The position numbers and the translations under genes are program-made. DNA of 64,000 bases from Candidatus Eremiobacterota bacterium (lineage in GTDB: Bacteria > Vulcanimicrobiota > Vulcanimicrobiia > Vulcanimicrobiales > Vulcanimicrobiaceae): assembly GCA_019235885.1 (NCBI GenBank), contig JAFAKB010000051.1:1-64000 (forward strand). Reading direction: 5' to 3'. Below are positions 1 through 8,753 of the stretch, in pieces (the stretch's first letter is position 1; every line of letters starts with the position of its first letter). The notes under the pieces are model-generated. The model was not told where the DNA came from. It did no database searches and saw only the letters and a list, made by a program, of their open reading frames with translations.

Positions 1-389
1 CCGACGACTACATCCCCAAACCGTTCGAGATGTCGGAGCTCGCCGCGCGCCTGCACTCCGCGCTGCGCCGTCCGCGGCTCGAGCAGCCCTCGATCGTTTC
101 CTACGCCGACCTCACGATCGACCTCGACCGGCGTGACGTCAAGCGCGGTGACCGCCGGATCGATCTCTCGGCCCGCGAGTACGCGCTGCTGCTGACGTTC
201 GTGCGCAATCCCGAGCGCGTCTTCACCCGCGACCAGCTGCTCGATCTCGTGTGGGGGACCGACCGCGACGTCGGCCCGGGTGCCGTCGAGACGTACGTTT
301 CCTACTTGCGCGCGAAGATCGATGCGGGCTTCGAGCCGAAGCTGATCCGCACGATCCGCGGCGCCGGCTACGCGCTGCGAGCGCACTGA
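1..389 (+). CDS. OmpR/PhoB-family response regulator, C-terminal part
   Basis: The gene starts before the window. The first visible in-frame codons, from position 3, read DDYIPKPF; the Lys-Pro pair is the conserved end of a receiver domain, where the Lys contacts the phosphorylated Asp. A winged-helix DNA-binding domain follows, ending in the YVSYLRAKID and IRTIRGAGYAL signatures of the PhoB/OmpR class. The stop codon shares one base with the ATG of the downstream histidine kinase, so the two form a translationally coupled two-component system. The regulated genes cannot be told from the sequence. Confidence 0.93.
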   Translation, partial: DDYIPKPFEMSELAARLHSALRRPRLEQPSIVSYADLTIDLDRRDVKRGDRRIDLSAREYALLLTFVRNPERVFTRDQLLDLVWGTDRDVGPGAVETYVSYLRAKIDAGFEPKLIRTIRGAGYALRAH

Positions 390-1948
390 TGTTCACCTCG
401 TTCGCGCGGCGGCTGACGGGGTGGTACGTCGTGGCGGCGGTGACGGTGGTCGTCGTGCTGCTCGGCGCGTTCGCGATCGTCGGGCTCGGGGTGTACGTGC
501 GCACCGTTCAAGACAGCATCGACGCCGACGCGCGCGAGGTGCAAGCGTTCGGGCAACGCGCCGCGGCGCGCCACGAACCGTTCGTCGCGGCGGCGGTCGA
601 GATCGAGCAGCGCCTCGCGCGGCCCGGGATCCGGATGGTCGCAAGCGGTCCGTATCCGCACCGGCCGCGCGACGGCGATGCACGCGAAGGGCGCGTCCGC
701 CCGCCGCAGTCGACGACGGCGCCGCTGGTGATGCGAGGGGCGCCGGCCACCGCGTCGGCGCGCGCGCACGACGACACGCCGCGCACGACGGAGCACCAGC
801 CGGGTCCGCCGCTGCCGCCGAACGTGATCGTCGACGGAACGGTCCTGCACGGCGTCGACCCGCGCGAGATCACCACCGGCGGGAGCCGGATCGGCTTCGG
901 GCTCGGAACCGCGCTCGGCGCGCACTTCACCCGCACCGAGCTGCTCGACGGCGACGTTCGGATCGTCCCCGATCCGAACGCGACGCTGCGCATCGCGCTG
1001 CTGCTGCTGGCCGCGGTGCTCGGCGTCGGCGCGCTTGGCGGCGTGCTGGCGTGGTTCGCCGGCCGCTACATCACCTCGCAGGTGCTGCGCCCGCTGGTCG
1101 ACGTCACCCACGCGCTGCAGCGCTTCGCGACGCGCGACTTCACCCCGCAGCCGATCGCGGTCGCCGGCAAGAGCGAGTTCGACGCGATCGCGCTCGCGTA
1201 CAACGCGGCATCGTCGCAAGTCGCGGCGGCGTTCGCCGAGCGGGAGCAGGCGGAGACGCAGATGCGCCAGTTCGTCGCGGACGCCGGCCACGAGCTGCGC
1301 ACGCCGCTTACCATCGTGCTGGGCTACATCGACCTGCTTCGCCGCAAGGCCGACGCCGGCGACGAGCGCTCGCGCCGCATCTTCAACGCGATCGGGATCG
1401 AGGGCGCGCGCATGCGCACGCTGATCGACAACCTGGTGCTGCTGGCGAAGATGGAAGGCGAGGACCTGCGCCCGCCGGAGCCATTCGATCTGTGTCCGCT
1501 GCTCGAAGAGATCGTCGACGCGCGCCGGCTGATTCATCCGGGACTCCGCATCGAGCTGGACTGCAGCGTCGACGCGACGGCGATCGGCGACCGCACCGAG
1601 ATCCACGAAGCGATCGCGAACGTCGTCGACAACGCGATCAAGTACGCGGGCTCGCCGGTTCGGATCGCCGCCAAGGCCGCCGACAGCGGGGTCGAGGTCA
1701 CCGTCGCGGACGAAGGGCCGGGGATCCACCCCGAGGATCGCGCGGGAATCTTCGACCGCTTCTACCGCGGCGCGACGCGCGGCGAGGTCGAAGGCTCGGG
1801 GCTCGGGCTGGCGATCGCCAAGCGCGCCGTCGAGCGCGCCGGCGGAACGCTCACGCTGGTCGAGAGCTCGCCGCAGGGGACGACGTTCGCGCTGAGGTTG
1901 CGGGCCGACCGCGTGCGCGCGCGCGAACCGCGGCCGAGCCGCGCCTGA
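389..1948 (+). CDS. Membrane sensor histidine kinase
   Basis: A 519-residue sensor kinase, partner of the response regulator it overlaps by 1 nt. A first transmembrane helix lies at about residues 10-35 and a second at about 200-225 (LLLLAAVLGVGALGGVLAW). They enclose a roughly 160-residue extracytoplasmic sensor region rich in Arg, Pro and His. A HAMP-like linker is followed by the H-box HELRTPL (phospho-accepting His), the N-box NVVDNAIKYA, the G1 box DEGPGI, the F-box FDRFYRG and the G2 box GSGLGLAI. All catalytic elements are present. The ATG at 389 was chosen over upstream in-frame codons because it overlaps the regulator stop and puts the first helix at the N terminus. The signal it senses is unknown. 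Confidence 0.93.
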   Translation: MFTSFARRLTGWYVVAAVTVVVVLLGAFAIVGLGVYVRTVQDSIDADAREVQAFGQRAAARHEPFVAAAVEIEQRLARPGIRMVASGPYPHRPRDGDAREGRVRPPQSTTAPLVMRGAPATASARAHDDTPRTTEHQPGPPLPPNVIVDGTVLHGVDPREITTGGSRIGFGLGTALGAHFTRTELLDGDVRIVPDPNATLRIALLLLAAVLGVGALGGVLAWFAGRYITSQVLRPLVDVTHALQRFATRDFTPQPIAVAGKSEFDAIALAYNAASSQVAAAFAEREQAETQMRQFVADAGHELRTPLTIVLGYIDLLRRKADAGDERSRRIFNAIGIEGARMRTLIDNLVLLAKMEGEDLRPPEPFDLCPLLEEIVDARRLIHPGLRIELDCSVDATAIGDRTEIHEAIANVVDNAIKYAGSPVRIAAKAADSGVEVTVADEGPGIHPEDRAGIFDRFYRGATRGEVEGSGLGLAIAKRAVERAGGTLTLVESSPQGTTFALRLRADRVRAREPRPSRA

Positions 1949-2022
1949 AGGATCCACCCGCTCGAGAAGCCGAGGGAGCCCTCGAAGGGCGTGGCGTTCG
2001 GCGCGGCGGGTACGCTGCACGC

Positions 2023-2667
2023 ATGAACGAATTCGGGACGACCTCCGACCAATCGGTCCGATTTGATTCGGCGCCCGTCGTGGACGAAACCGCCGGCAAC
2101 GAGCAGCACTCGATTCAAACGTACGTGAGCGACATGCTCGCGCTCGAGCGCCACATAGCGCAGCCGCTCAAGCGCCAGCTCGACATGCAGGACACCGCGA
2201 AGTACGGCGGCGCGCTGACGGTGATCTCGCAGCTGCAAAGCCTGTGCGCCTCGCACGTCACGGCGCTCGAGCAGTGCCTGGAGCAGCTCGGCGGACACGC
2301 AGCCAGCCCGGTGAAATCAGCCTGGAGCAGCCTGCTCGGCGCCGGCGCCGCGGCGATCGACAGCGCCCGCAAGACCAAGGTCTCGAAGAACCTGCGCGAC
2401 GACTACACCGCGCTGAGCCTCGCCTCGATCAGCTATACGATGCTGTACGCGACGAGCGCCGGTCTGGGCGACGCGACGGTCGGCGACCTGGCGAAGCGGC
2501 ACCTCGCCGACTATGCGCGCATCGTCATGCAGATCAACCAAGTGATCCCGGACGTGGTCCTCCAAGAGCTCCGCGACGACGGCGAAACCGTCCAAACCGG
2601 CGCCGCCGAACTGATCCGCCAAACGACCAACGAGGTCTGGAAAACCCAGGCGGACGTAACGCACTAA
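2023..2667 (+). CDS. Ferritin-like/DUF892-type helical protein, hypothetical
   Basis: A 214-residue soluble protein with no signal peptide. From about residue 25 it is predicted to be almost entirely long amphipathic helices (for example SIQTYVSDMLALERHIAQPL and a later ASHVTALEQCLEQLGG), spaced as in ferritin-like four-helix bundles of the YciE/DUF892 kind. The Glu and His residues fall where such bundles bind metal, but no complete di-iron ExxH pair is obvious, so the function is open. The start ATG sits 6 nt after a TACGCT box and has no Shine-Dalgarno, suggesting a leaderless transcript. The 3' end overlaps the convergent glycosylase gene by 4 nt. Confidence 0.6.
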   Translation: MNEFGTTSDQSVRFDSAPVVDETAGNEQHSIQTYVSDMLALERHIAQPLKRQLDMQDTAKYGGALTVISQLQSLCASHVTALEQCLEQLGGHAASPVKSAWSSLLGAGAAAIDSARKTKVSKNLRDDYTALSLASISYTMLYATSAGLGDATVGDLAKRHLADYARIVMQINQVIPDVVLQELRDDGETVQTGAAELIRQTTNEVWKTQADVTH

Positions 2668-3089
2668 ATGTGCGTCCGGGCGCGGGCCATCTCTCGGATA
2701 CGGGGATGGTCCCGCTCCTGCGTCTTCACCCACTCTTCGACGTCGGGGACCTGAGCGGCGGTGCGAAAGCGCCAGTAGTAGACGTTGAGGTCGCCCATGA
2801 AGGCGAAGCGCTCCTTGGCGTCGCTGCATGCGGCGTCGTAGTCGCCAAACGAGTGCTGGTAGTTCCGCATCGAGCCGTACTCGCGTTCTAGCTCTAATAG
2901 AGTGCGCGCATTGCGGATCGTGCCTTCGATTCTTGCTTTCGAGTGGATGATGCCGTCGGTGTGCATCAAGCGGTCGACGTCCATGTCGCCGTACGCCGCG
3001 ACTCTTTCCACGTCAAATTCTTCAAAGGCCGCGACATAGTTTTGCCAGCGCGCGTCGATGAACGACCACGACATGCCGGCCTGCATCAC
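2664..3089 (-). CDS. DNA-3-methyladenine glycosylase I-like protein
   Basis: Related to the Tag family of base-excision glycosylases, which remove alkylated adenine from DNA. Visible family features include QAGMSWSFIDARW and the FDVERVA and IIHSKARIEGTIRNA stretches. The annotated GTG start at 3089 gives 141 residues, short for the family. The same frame stays open upstream to beyond 3180 and there encodes PPDRIPHVVENPTLSDHLAI, which looks like genuine family sequence, but contains no ATG, GTG or TTG. Either a CTG (near 3122 or 3110) is used, or translation is coupled to the upstream thioredoxin gene. The gene lies directly downstream of the selenoprotein gene on the same strand. Confidence 0.7.
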   Translation of the reverse strand: MMQAGMSWSFIDARWQNYVAAFEEFDVERVAAYGDMDVDRLMHTDGIIHSKARIEGTIRNARTLLELEREYGSMRNYQHSFGDYDAACSDAKERFAFMGDLNVYYWRFRTAAQVPDVEEWVKTQERDHPRIREMARARTHI

Positions 3090-3180
3090 CGCGCGGGTGA
3101 TGATCGCCAGATGATCGCTCAGCGTGGGGTTCTCGACGACGTGCGGGATTCGGTCCGGCGGCGTCGGTTTGCGCGCCGGT

Positions 3181-3744
3181 CTAGAAGTTTTGCTTGACGG
3201 TCCACTCGCTTTCGGGATGGCTTTTCTCCAGGTCGTGCCAGGCGTGGAGGAGGTCGTTCGCGCTGTGCGAGGCGCGGTAGGCGCTCACGCCGGTGTAGTA
3301 TTGCGCTTCCGCTGCGACCAGCGCGGTCGGAAACCGGCGCAGGATTTCCTCGTACAACGCCTTCGCCTGGTCGTACTCTTTGCGGCGCAGGCGCGCGTGG
3401 GCGACGGCGGCGATGAGCTGCGGGGCGAACTCCGCCGGTGGGAGGTAACCGTTCCAGCGGTAGAGCTCGGTGCCGTCGGCGTCGAGGACGCGGAGGTCGG
3501 GCGTCCAGACGTGCCGGTAACGGTCCAGAACCGGCTGGTTCGCCTCGACGGTGTTGTCCAACTGAAACGGGACGGTGAGGCGTTCGATCGCCTCGCGGAC
3601 CGGGACTTCGGGATACGTCACGGTATCCAGCGCCTTGCAGCCGCCTCAAGTCGGGTTGAAGACGTCCATCAGGATCAGACGCTGGCCGTCGTGCGCCTTT
3701 TGCAGCGCCTCGTCGAGCGACGGCAGCCACGCGATCTCGCTCAT
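3181..3744 (-). CDS. Thioredoxin-like selenoprotein with UxxC site (in-frame UGA)
   Basis: Read through one UGA, this is a 187-residue cytoplasmic thioredoxin-fold protein. Codons 23-37 encode LILMDVFNPT, then UGA (3648-3646), then GGCK, so the UGA occupies exactly the first Cys position of a C-x-x-C redox site (U33, C36). After it come a normal thioredoxin core (TPDLRVLDADGTELYRWNG, with a cis-Pro-like turn before) and a C-terminal TPR-like helix pair (RRKEYDQAKALYEEILRRFP). A hairpin with the spacing of a bacterial SECIS follows the UGA. Start ATG at 3744, preceded by a purine run GAAGAGAGAGAAG. The alternative is a pseudogene or a re-start at GTG 3621, but an uninterrupted frame and the perfectly placed UGA favour selenocysteine. 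The redox partner is unknown. Confidence 0.78.
3611..3628 (-). other. Candidate bacterial SECIS hairpin
   Basis: On the minus strand the bases GGATAC (3628-3623), CGTGAC (3622-3617) and GTATCC (3616-3611) form a perfect 6-bp stem with a 6-nt apical loop. The loop starts 24 nt after the UGA at 3648-3646, and one of its first two bases is G (CG), followed by U. These values match the published general bSECIS pattern (loop 16-37 nt downstream, a G in the first two loop positions). The hairpin lies inside the coding sequence, as expected for bacteria, where SelB binds the element. SelA, SelB, SelC and SelD are not in this window. Confidence 0.7.
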
Positions 3745-3786
3745 GCTTCTCTCTCTTCAAGCAGGGGTGCGCCGTCATCATACCCC

Positions 3787-5334
3787 ATGATCCGACGTGT
3801 GGCGCAGGCGAAGACGTGGGTCTTGGCGGCCGCGATCATCGGCTCGGCGATGACCTTCATCGACGGGACGGCGGTCAACGTCGTTTTGCCGATCATCCAG
3901 CGGGAACTGGGCGCGGACGCCGCGCAGATGCAGTGGGTCGTCGAGGCGTACGCGCTCTTTCTTTCCGCGCTGATCCTGCTGGGCGGCTCGCTCGGCGACC
4001 TCTACGGACGCCGGAAGCTGTTCGTCCTCGGCATCCTGGTCTTTGCGGTCGGATCGCTCGGATGCGCGATCGCGCCCAGCGTAAACGTGCTGATCGCGGC
4101 GCGCTGCGTGCAAGGGATCGGCGCGGCGTGCGCGATGCCGGAGTCGCTCGCGCTGATCAGCGCGACTTTCGAAGGCGCCGAGCGCGGGCGCGCGATCGGG
4201 CTGTGGTCGGGGTTCGCCTCGATCACCGGCGCGGCGGGGCCGGTGCTCGGCGGCTGGCTCGCGCAGCACGCCTCGTGGCGCTGGGTCTTTCTGATCAACT
4301 TGCCGCTCGCGGTGTGCGTGCTCGCGATCGCGGTGGCGTGCGTCCCGGAGAGCCGCGACGAGGAGATGCCGCAGCACCTCGATCTCCCCGGCGCGCTCCT
4401 TGCGACGCTGGGCCTCGGCGCGTTCACCTACGGCCTGATCCAATCGCAAGGCGGGCATCCGGGCCTGCGCGGGGTCGCCGCGCTGATCGGTGGTGTGCTG
4501 CTGTTGGGCGTCTTCGTGTGGGCAGAGCGGCGTTCGCGGGCGCCGATGATGCCGCTCGAGCTGTTCCGCTCGCGCACGTTCAGCGCCGCCAACCTCTACA
4601 CGCTGCTGCTGTACGCGGCGCTCGGCGGCTCGCTGTACTTCTTGCCGTTCGTGCTGATCGACGTGCAGCGCTATTCGCCGACGGCGGCGGGCGCGGTGTT
4701 CCTGCCGTTCATCCTGCTGCAGTTCTTCGCCTCGCGCTGGTCGGGCGGGCTGGTCGCGCACATCGGCGCGCGCGTGCCGCTCGTCGCCGGGGCCACGATC
4801 GCGGGGATCGGCTTCGGGCTGTTTGCCGTTCCCGGAATCGGCGGACCGTACTGGACGACGTACTTTCCCGCCGTCGTCGTGCTCGGGATCGGCGGCGTGC
4901 TGTTCGTCGCGCCGCTCACCACCACGGTCTTCGACGCCGTCGACACCGAGAAGAGCGGGGTCGCGTCGGGCGTGAACAACGCCGTCGCGCGCACCGCCGG
5001 ATTGCTCGCAGTGGCCGCGTTCGGCATCGTGCTGGCCGGTGTGTTCAACTTGAGCTTCGACCAGCGGATGGCGCGCCACCACGTCAGCGCGCAGACGGCG
5101 AAGATCGCGCACGACGACCGCGCGCGCCTCTACGCCGGAACGGTTCCGAACGACGTCCCGCTGCAAGATCGTCCCGCCGTCGCGGACGCCGTGCGCGAAA
5201 GCTATCTGGCCGGCTTTCGAGCGGTGATGATCGCTTCGGCGCTGGTGTGCTTTTTGGCCGCGCTCGTCGCCGCGCTCGCGATTCCGCGGCAGCCGATCGC
5301 CGCCCCGAAAGCACAGGTCAAAGCGGCCGCCTAA
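3787..5334 (+). CDS. MFS drug exporter, DHA2 (EmrB/QacA) 14-helix type
   Basis: A 515-residue inner-membrane proton-driven exporter. It opens with a helix ending in the DHA2 motif TFIDGTAVNVVLP (motif D1), then motif A between helices 2 and 3 (GSLGDLYGRRKLF) and motif C in helix 5 (GAAGPVLGGWL). Fourteen hydrophobic segments can be counted, with the last one near residues 475-495. A soluble 45-residue stretch before the last helix is usual for this group. The start ATG at 3787 fits the family N terminus; the frame is open far upstream but that part is not membrane-like. It is divergent from the selenoprotein gene with only 42 nt between. The substrate cannot be predicted. Confidence 0.9.
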   Translation: MIRRVAQAKTWVLAAAIIGSAMTFIDGTAVNVVLPIIQRELGADAAQMQWVVEAYALFLSALILLGGSLGDLYGRRKLFVLGILVFAVGSLGCAIAPSVNVLIAARCVQGIGAACAMPESLALISATFEGAERGRAIGLWSGFASITGAAGPVLGGWLAQHASWRWVFLINLPLAVCVLAIAVACVPESRDEEMPQHLDLPGALLATLGLGAFTYGLIQSQGGHPGLRGVAALIGGVLLLGVFVWAERRSRAPMMPLELFRSRTFSAANLYTLLLYAALGGSLYFLPFVLIDVQRYSPTAAGAVFLPFILLQFFASRWSGGLVAHIGARVPLVAGATIAGIGFGLFAVPGIGGPYWTTYFPAVVVLGIGGVLFVAPLTTTVFDAVDTEKSGVASGVNNAVARTAGLLAVAAFGIVLAGVFNLSFDQRMARHHVSAQTAKIAHDDRARLYAGTVPNDVPLQDRPAVADAVRESYLAGFRAVMIASALVCFLAALVAALAIPRQPIAAPKAQVKAAA

Positions 5335-5345
5335 GGGGCGTGCGG

Positions 5346-6503
5346 TCAGTCGCGGCGCAGGCTGCGGCGGTCGTAGAGCTGCGCGTCGGCCGCGATCATC
5401 GCTTCGGCGAACGGCGTGCGCGCGTCGAACGCGGCGACGCCCCACGAGATGCGCGCCGGCAGCGCGGCGTCTTCGGCCAGGACGGCGAGATCGCGCTCGC
5501 AGCCGCCGAGCATCGCGCGCACCTCGCCGGTGCCGGCGCCGTTCCAGACGCCGGCGAACTCGTCGCCGCCGATGCGGTAGATCGTGCCGCTCGCGCCGGC
5601 GCGCTCGCGCAAGCAGCGCGCCGTGCTCGCCAGCGCGTGGTCGCCGGCGGCGTGGCCGAAGCAGTCATTGATCGTCTTGAGCCCGTCGAGGTCGATCATC
5701 GCGACGACGCCCGCGGCGGGCGGCTCCGCGATCCGCTCGAGAAACGCCGCGCGGTTCGGGATCCCGCACAGCGCGTCGGTGTATGCGGCGTCGCGCAGCG
5801 CGCGCTGCGCGCCGGCGAGCTCGGCGTTGCGGCGTTCGAGCTCGAACTGCGCGGCGTCGGTCGCCTGCACGACCAGCGCGACGCCCAGCGCGATGTCGAG
5901 CACCATCGTCAGGTAGCTTTCGAGCCCGAGATAGTTCGCCGGGAACTGCACGCCGGCCAGCGTGAGCAGCGGAACGTGCGCGTAATCGAGCGTCAGCGCG
6001 GCGAGCACGCCGGTCAGCAGCCGCGCGCCGAAGCCCGCGCGCGGCGCGCGCAACAGCTCGACGACCGCCACGCCGAGGAGCAGCGCGAAGAACGTCGAGT
6101 GCAGCCGGTACACGTCCAGAAACACGCTGGACTTCAGGGTGCCGAACGCGGTGAACCCGATCCCCACCGCGAGGGCGCCGATCAGCCAGCCGGGGACGGG
6201 GCGCGCGCCGCGCCGCAGCCGCGCGCCGGCGACGAAGGCGACCGCGCACAGATCTTCGAGCAGCGCGTAGGCGATCGTCGCCGCCGGGAGCGGCGGAAGA
6301 AGTCCGGCGTCGCGCCCGACGGCGGCGACGGCGAGGACCAGCAGCGCGAGCGCGTTCGCGCCGAGCCCGAGCGTCCAGGCGTCGAACGGGCGCCGCCCGA
6401 GCGAGCGGCGCACCAATGCGGCCAGGACTGTCAGCAGCGCCAGCACGCCGAGCTGAAGGAACATCGAGAGGTATCCGACGAGGTGCTCGCCGAGCGGGGC
6501 CAT
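5346..6503 (-). CDS. Membrane-bound diguanylate cyclase (GGDEF)
   Basis: A 385-residue protein that should make the second messenger c-di-GMP. The first 215 residues hold about seven hydrophobic helices, an integral membrane sensor module of no recognised family. A short helical linker (about 220-245) leads to a GGDEF domain with AMIDLDGLKTINDCFGH and the catalytic signature YRIGGDEFAGVW. No RxxD inhibitory site is seen five residues before GGDEF, so product inhibition may be lacking. The GGDEF domain is compact and lacks an EAL partner. Start ATG at 6503 is preferred because it begins just before the first helix; GTG 6506 is possible. It converges with the MFS gene. Confidence 0.88.
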   Translation of the reverse strand: MAPLGEHLVGYLSMFLQLGVLALLTVLAALVRRSLGRRPFDAWTLGLGANALALLVLAVAAVGRDAGLLPPLPAATIAYALLEDLCAVAFVAGARLRRGARPVPGWLIGALAVGIGFTAFGTLKSSVFLDVYRLHSTFFALLLGVAVVELLRAPRAGFGARLLTGVLAALTLDYAHVPLLTLAGVQFPANYLGLESYLTMVLDIALGVALVVQATDAAQFELERRNAELAGAQRALRDAAYTDALCGIPNRAAFLERIAEPPAAGVVAMIDLDGLKTINDCFGHAAGDHALASTARCLRERAGASGTIYRIGGDEFAGVWNGAGTGEVRAMLGGCERDLAVLAEDAALPARISWGVAAFDARTPFAEAMIAADAQLYDRRSLRRD

Positions 6504-6575
6504 CACGCTCGTTATCGGCCAGAAGGAAAAGGCCCATAAGCCTCCCGGTTTGCGCGGCGGGAATACTCTCGGGCG

Positions 6576-7682
6576 ATGACCGTCCTGGACGATCTTCCGT
6601 CGCCGGCGGCGAGCGAGCCGACGCCGCGCCGCATCCTTCGGCCGCACACGGCGCGCGAGCGGTTCGACGCGGTGGCCCGATTGCGCGAGGAGCTGGGCCG
6701 CCCGCCGGTGGGGCTGCTCGCGGCGTTCAGCGTCAAGACGAACCCGCGCGCCGAGCTGCTGCGGCTGGCGCGCGAGCACGGCTTCTTCGCCGAGGTCATC
6801 TCAGCCGACGAGCTGGAGTGGGCGCAGCGCCAAGGCTTCGTGCCCGAAGAGATGATCTACAACGGACCCGAGCCGCTGCTCGAGCGCGCCGCCGGCGAAC
6901 GGCTCGCCTTCGCATTCGCCGACAGCGTCGAGGCGTTCGCGAGCAACCTCGACCGCCGCGTCGCGCACGTGCACGGCGTGCGGCTGCGGCCCTCGATGAT
7001 CGCTTCGCGGTTCGGCGTGCCGGTCGACGACGAAGCGCAGCTGACCGCGCTGGTCGCCGCGGCGCCGCCGGGGACGGCGCTCGGGGTTTCCTTCCACGCC
7101 CGGCACGAAGACTTTCACGGCGCGTCGTGGCGCGACGTCGCGGGCGACGTCCTGGACCGCGCGGTCGCGCTCGAAGCGCGCACCGGCCGGCACGTTGTCG
7201 CGTTCAACGTCGGCGGCGGTTGGACACCGGACGAGTTCGACGCGAGCTTTGAGCGCGACGTTCGCTGGCTCGTCGAGCGCATCGTCGATCTGCTGCCGGA
7301 CTGCACGAAGCTGTTGTTCGAGCCGGGTCAAGCGGTGTGCACGCCGACCGAGGCACTCCTCACCCGCATCGTGGAAGTGCGCGCGCGCCGCGGGCGGCGT
7401 GAGGCGGTGATCGATCTGGGGTATTCCGACTGGCCGCAGATGCACGCGTACGTGCACGGCTTTTTCGCCTGGCGCGACGGCCGCTGGACGCCGCTCGGGC
7501 GCGGGCCGGACCGGCTGCTCGGGCGCACCTGTTTGGAATACGACCTCGTCGACGGGCTGCGCTTCCCGCCCGACGTCGCGGCCGGCGACACGTTGCTGAT
7601 CGCCGACACCGGCTCGTACGACCATTCGATGGCGTTCGATTTCGCGCGCGGGGATGAACGCCACCGCACGTTTTCCCCATAG
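6576..7682 (+). CDS. PLP-dependent type III decarboxylase (ornithine/DAP/arginine decarboxylase family)
   Basis: A 368-residue alanine-racemase-fold enzyme. The PLP lysine is in AFSVKTNPRAEL. The glycine loop is VVAFNVGGGW, the phosphate-binding EPGR motif appears as FEPGQAV (Arg replaced by Gln), and the C-terminal barrel has LLGRTCLEYDL in place of the usual G-x-x-C-E-S-x-D, with the Cys kept. The usual FHVGSQ is SFHARHEDFH. These changes suggest a specialised substrate rather than housekeeping lysine synthesis. It heads a four-gene same-strand run with a glycosyltransferase, a YcgG/GntA-like protein and a DUF1989 protein. An AATACT box ends 8 nt before the ATG and there is no clear ribosome-binding site. 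Confidence 0.82.
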   Translation: MTVLDDLPSPAASEPTPRRILRPHTARERFDAVARLREELGRPPVGLLAAFSVKTNPRAELLRLAREHGFFAEVISADELEWAQRQGFVPEEMIYNGPEPLLERAAGERLAFAFADSVEAFASNLDRRVAHVHGVRLRPSMIASRFGVPVDDEAQLTALVAAAPPGTALGVSFHARHEDFHGASWRDVAGDVLDRAVALEARTGRHVVAFNVGGGWTPDEFDASFERDVRWLVERIVDLLPDCTKLLFEPGQAVCTPTEALLTRIVEVRARRGRREAVIDLGYSDWPQMHAYVHGFFAWRDGRWTPLGRGPDRLLGRTCLEYDLVDGLRFPPDVAAGDTLLIADTGSYDHSMAFDFARGDERHRTFSP

Positions 7683-7742
7683 CGAGCAGGCGCCCGCAGC
7701 CGTTTGCCGGGCCGCCGAGCAGGGGAACACAATCTCGCTCAG

Positions 7743-8753
7743 ATGCACACCCCGATCGCCGAGACGACGTACGTGCTGCCGATCCGACGCACCATCGTTG
7801 AACCGCACGACGATTTGGCTGCGTACCTCGAAGTGCTCGCTCGCCTTTTGCCCGTCGTCGTCGTGGACGGCTCGCCGCCCGCCGTCTTCGCGGCGCACCG
7901 TGCGAGCTGGCCGCGCGCCGTGGAGCACGTGCCGGTCGACGAAGACCGCCGCATCGACCTCAACGGCAAAGTCGCCGGCGTGGTGACCGGACTGCGCCGC
8001 GTGCGCACGCCGAAAGCCGTGATCGCCGACGACGACGTGCGCTACGACCCGTTCGCGCTGCGGCGCGTCGCCGCGCTGCTCGACGGCGCCGACGTCGTGC
8101 GCCCGCAGAACGTCTTCGTTCCGCTGCCGTGGCACGCGCTGCTCGACACCGGCCGCACGCTGATCGCGCGCGCGACGGGCGGCGATTGGCCCGGAACGCT
8201 CGGCGTCCGGATGGACGCCTATCGCCGCGCCGGCGAGTACGACGGCGACGTGCTGTTCGAGAACCTGGAGCTGGTGCGCACGGTGCGCGCCGCCGGCGGG
8301 CGCGAGCACGTCGCATACGATCTGTTCGTCGAACGCCGCGCGCCGGCGACCGCACGGTATCTGTCGCAGCGCGTGCGGCAAGCGTACGACGAGCTCGCGC
8401 GGCCGCGGCGGCTCGCGGTGCAGCTTTCGCTCGCGCCCGCGATGGCGCTCGCCGCCTACCGCTTCGGTCCGGCCGCGCTCGCCGCGTTCGCGCTCGGTTC
8501 GGTGCTCGTCGCGGAGAGCGGCCGGCGCCGCGCCGACGGGCGCCGTGTCTTTCCCGCGCTTGCCGCGGCGTGCGCGCCAGCGTGGGTCGCCGAGCGCGCG
8601 CTCACGTCGTGGGCGGCGCTCGGGCTGCGGCTCGCGCGCGGCGGCGTGCGGTACTCGCACGGCCGGCTGCGGGTGGCGGCGAACTCGGAACGCGCGTTGC
8701 GCGAGCGCTATGCGGCGAAGACGGCGCCCGCGCTGGCCGCGGTGCAGCCGTGA
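7743..8753 (+). CDS. Family 2-like glycosyltransferase
   Basis: A 336-residue protein with the nucleotide-sugar fold of inverting GT-A transferases. The metal-binding acidic triplet appears in KAVIADDDVRYDP and the acceptor-side motif as GDVLFENLELVRTVRAAGG (an ED/EN-type base). Two hydrophobic segments near residues 225-250 and 270-300 suggest membrane association. The ATG at 7743 gives a normal start; an in-frame GTG at 7704 would add 13 residues. The end overlaps the next gene by 4 nt, so it belongs to the putative operon 6576-10128. Donor and acceptor sugars are unknown. Confidence 0.75.
   Translation: MHTPIAETTYVLPIRRTIVEPHDDLAAYLEVLARLLPVVVVDGSPPAVFAAHRASWPRAVEHVPVDEDRRIDLNGKVAGVVTGLRRVRTPKAVIADDDVRYDPFALRRVAALLDGADVVRPQNVFVPLPWHALLDTGRTLIARATGGDWPGTLGVRMDAYRRAGEYDGDVLFENLELVRTVRAAGGREHVAYDLFVERRAPATARYLSQRVRQAYDELARPRRLAVQLSLAPAMALAAYRFGPAALAAFALGSVLVAESGRRRADGRRVFPALAAACAPAWVAERALTSWAALGLRLARGGVRYSHGRLRVAANSERALRERYAAKTAPALAAVQP

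Noticed and set aside
3181-3621. Thioredoxin gene starting at GTG 3621, after the UGA
   Set aside because: This would remove the first beta strand and half of the redox site, although upstream codons clearly belong to the same fold in the same frame.
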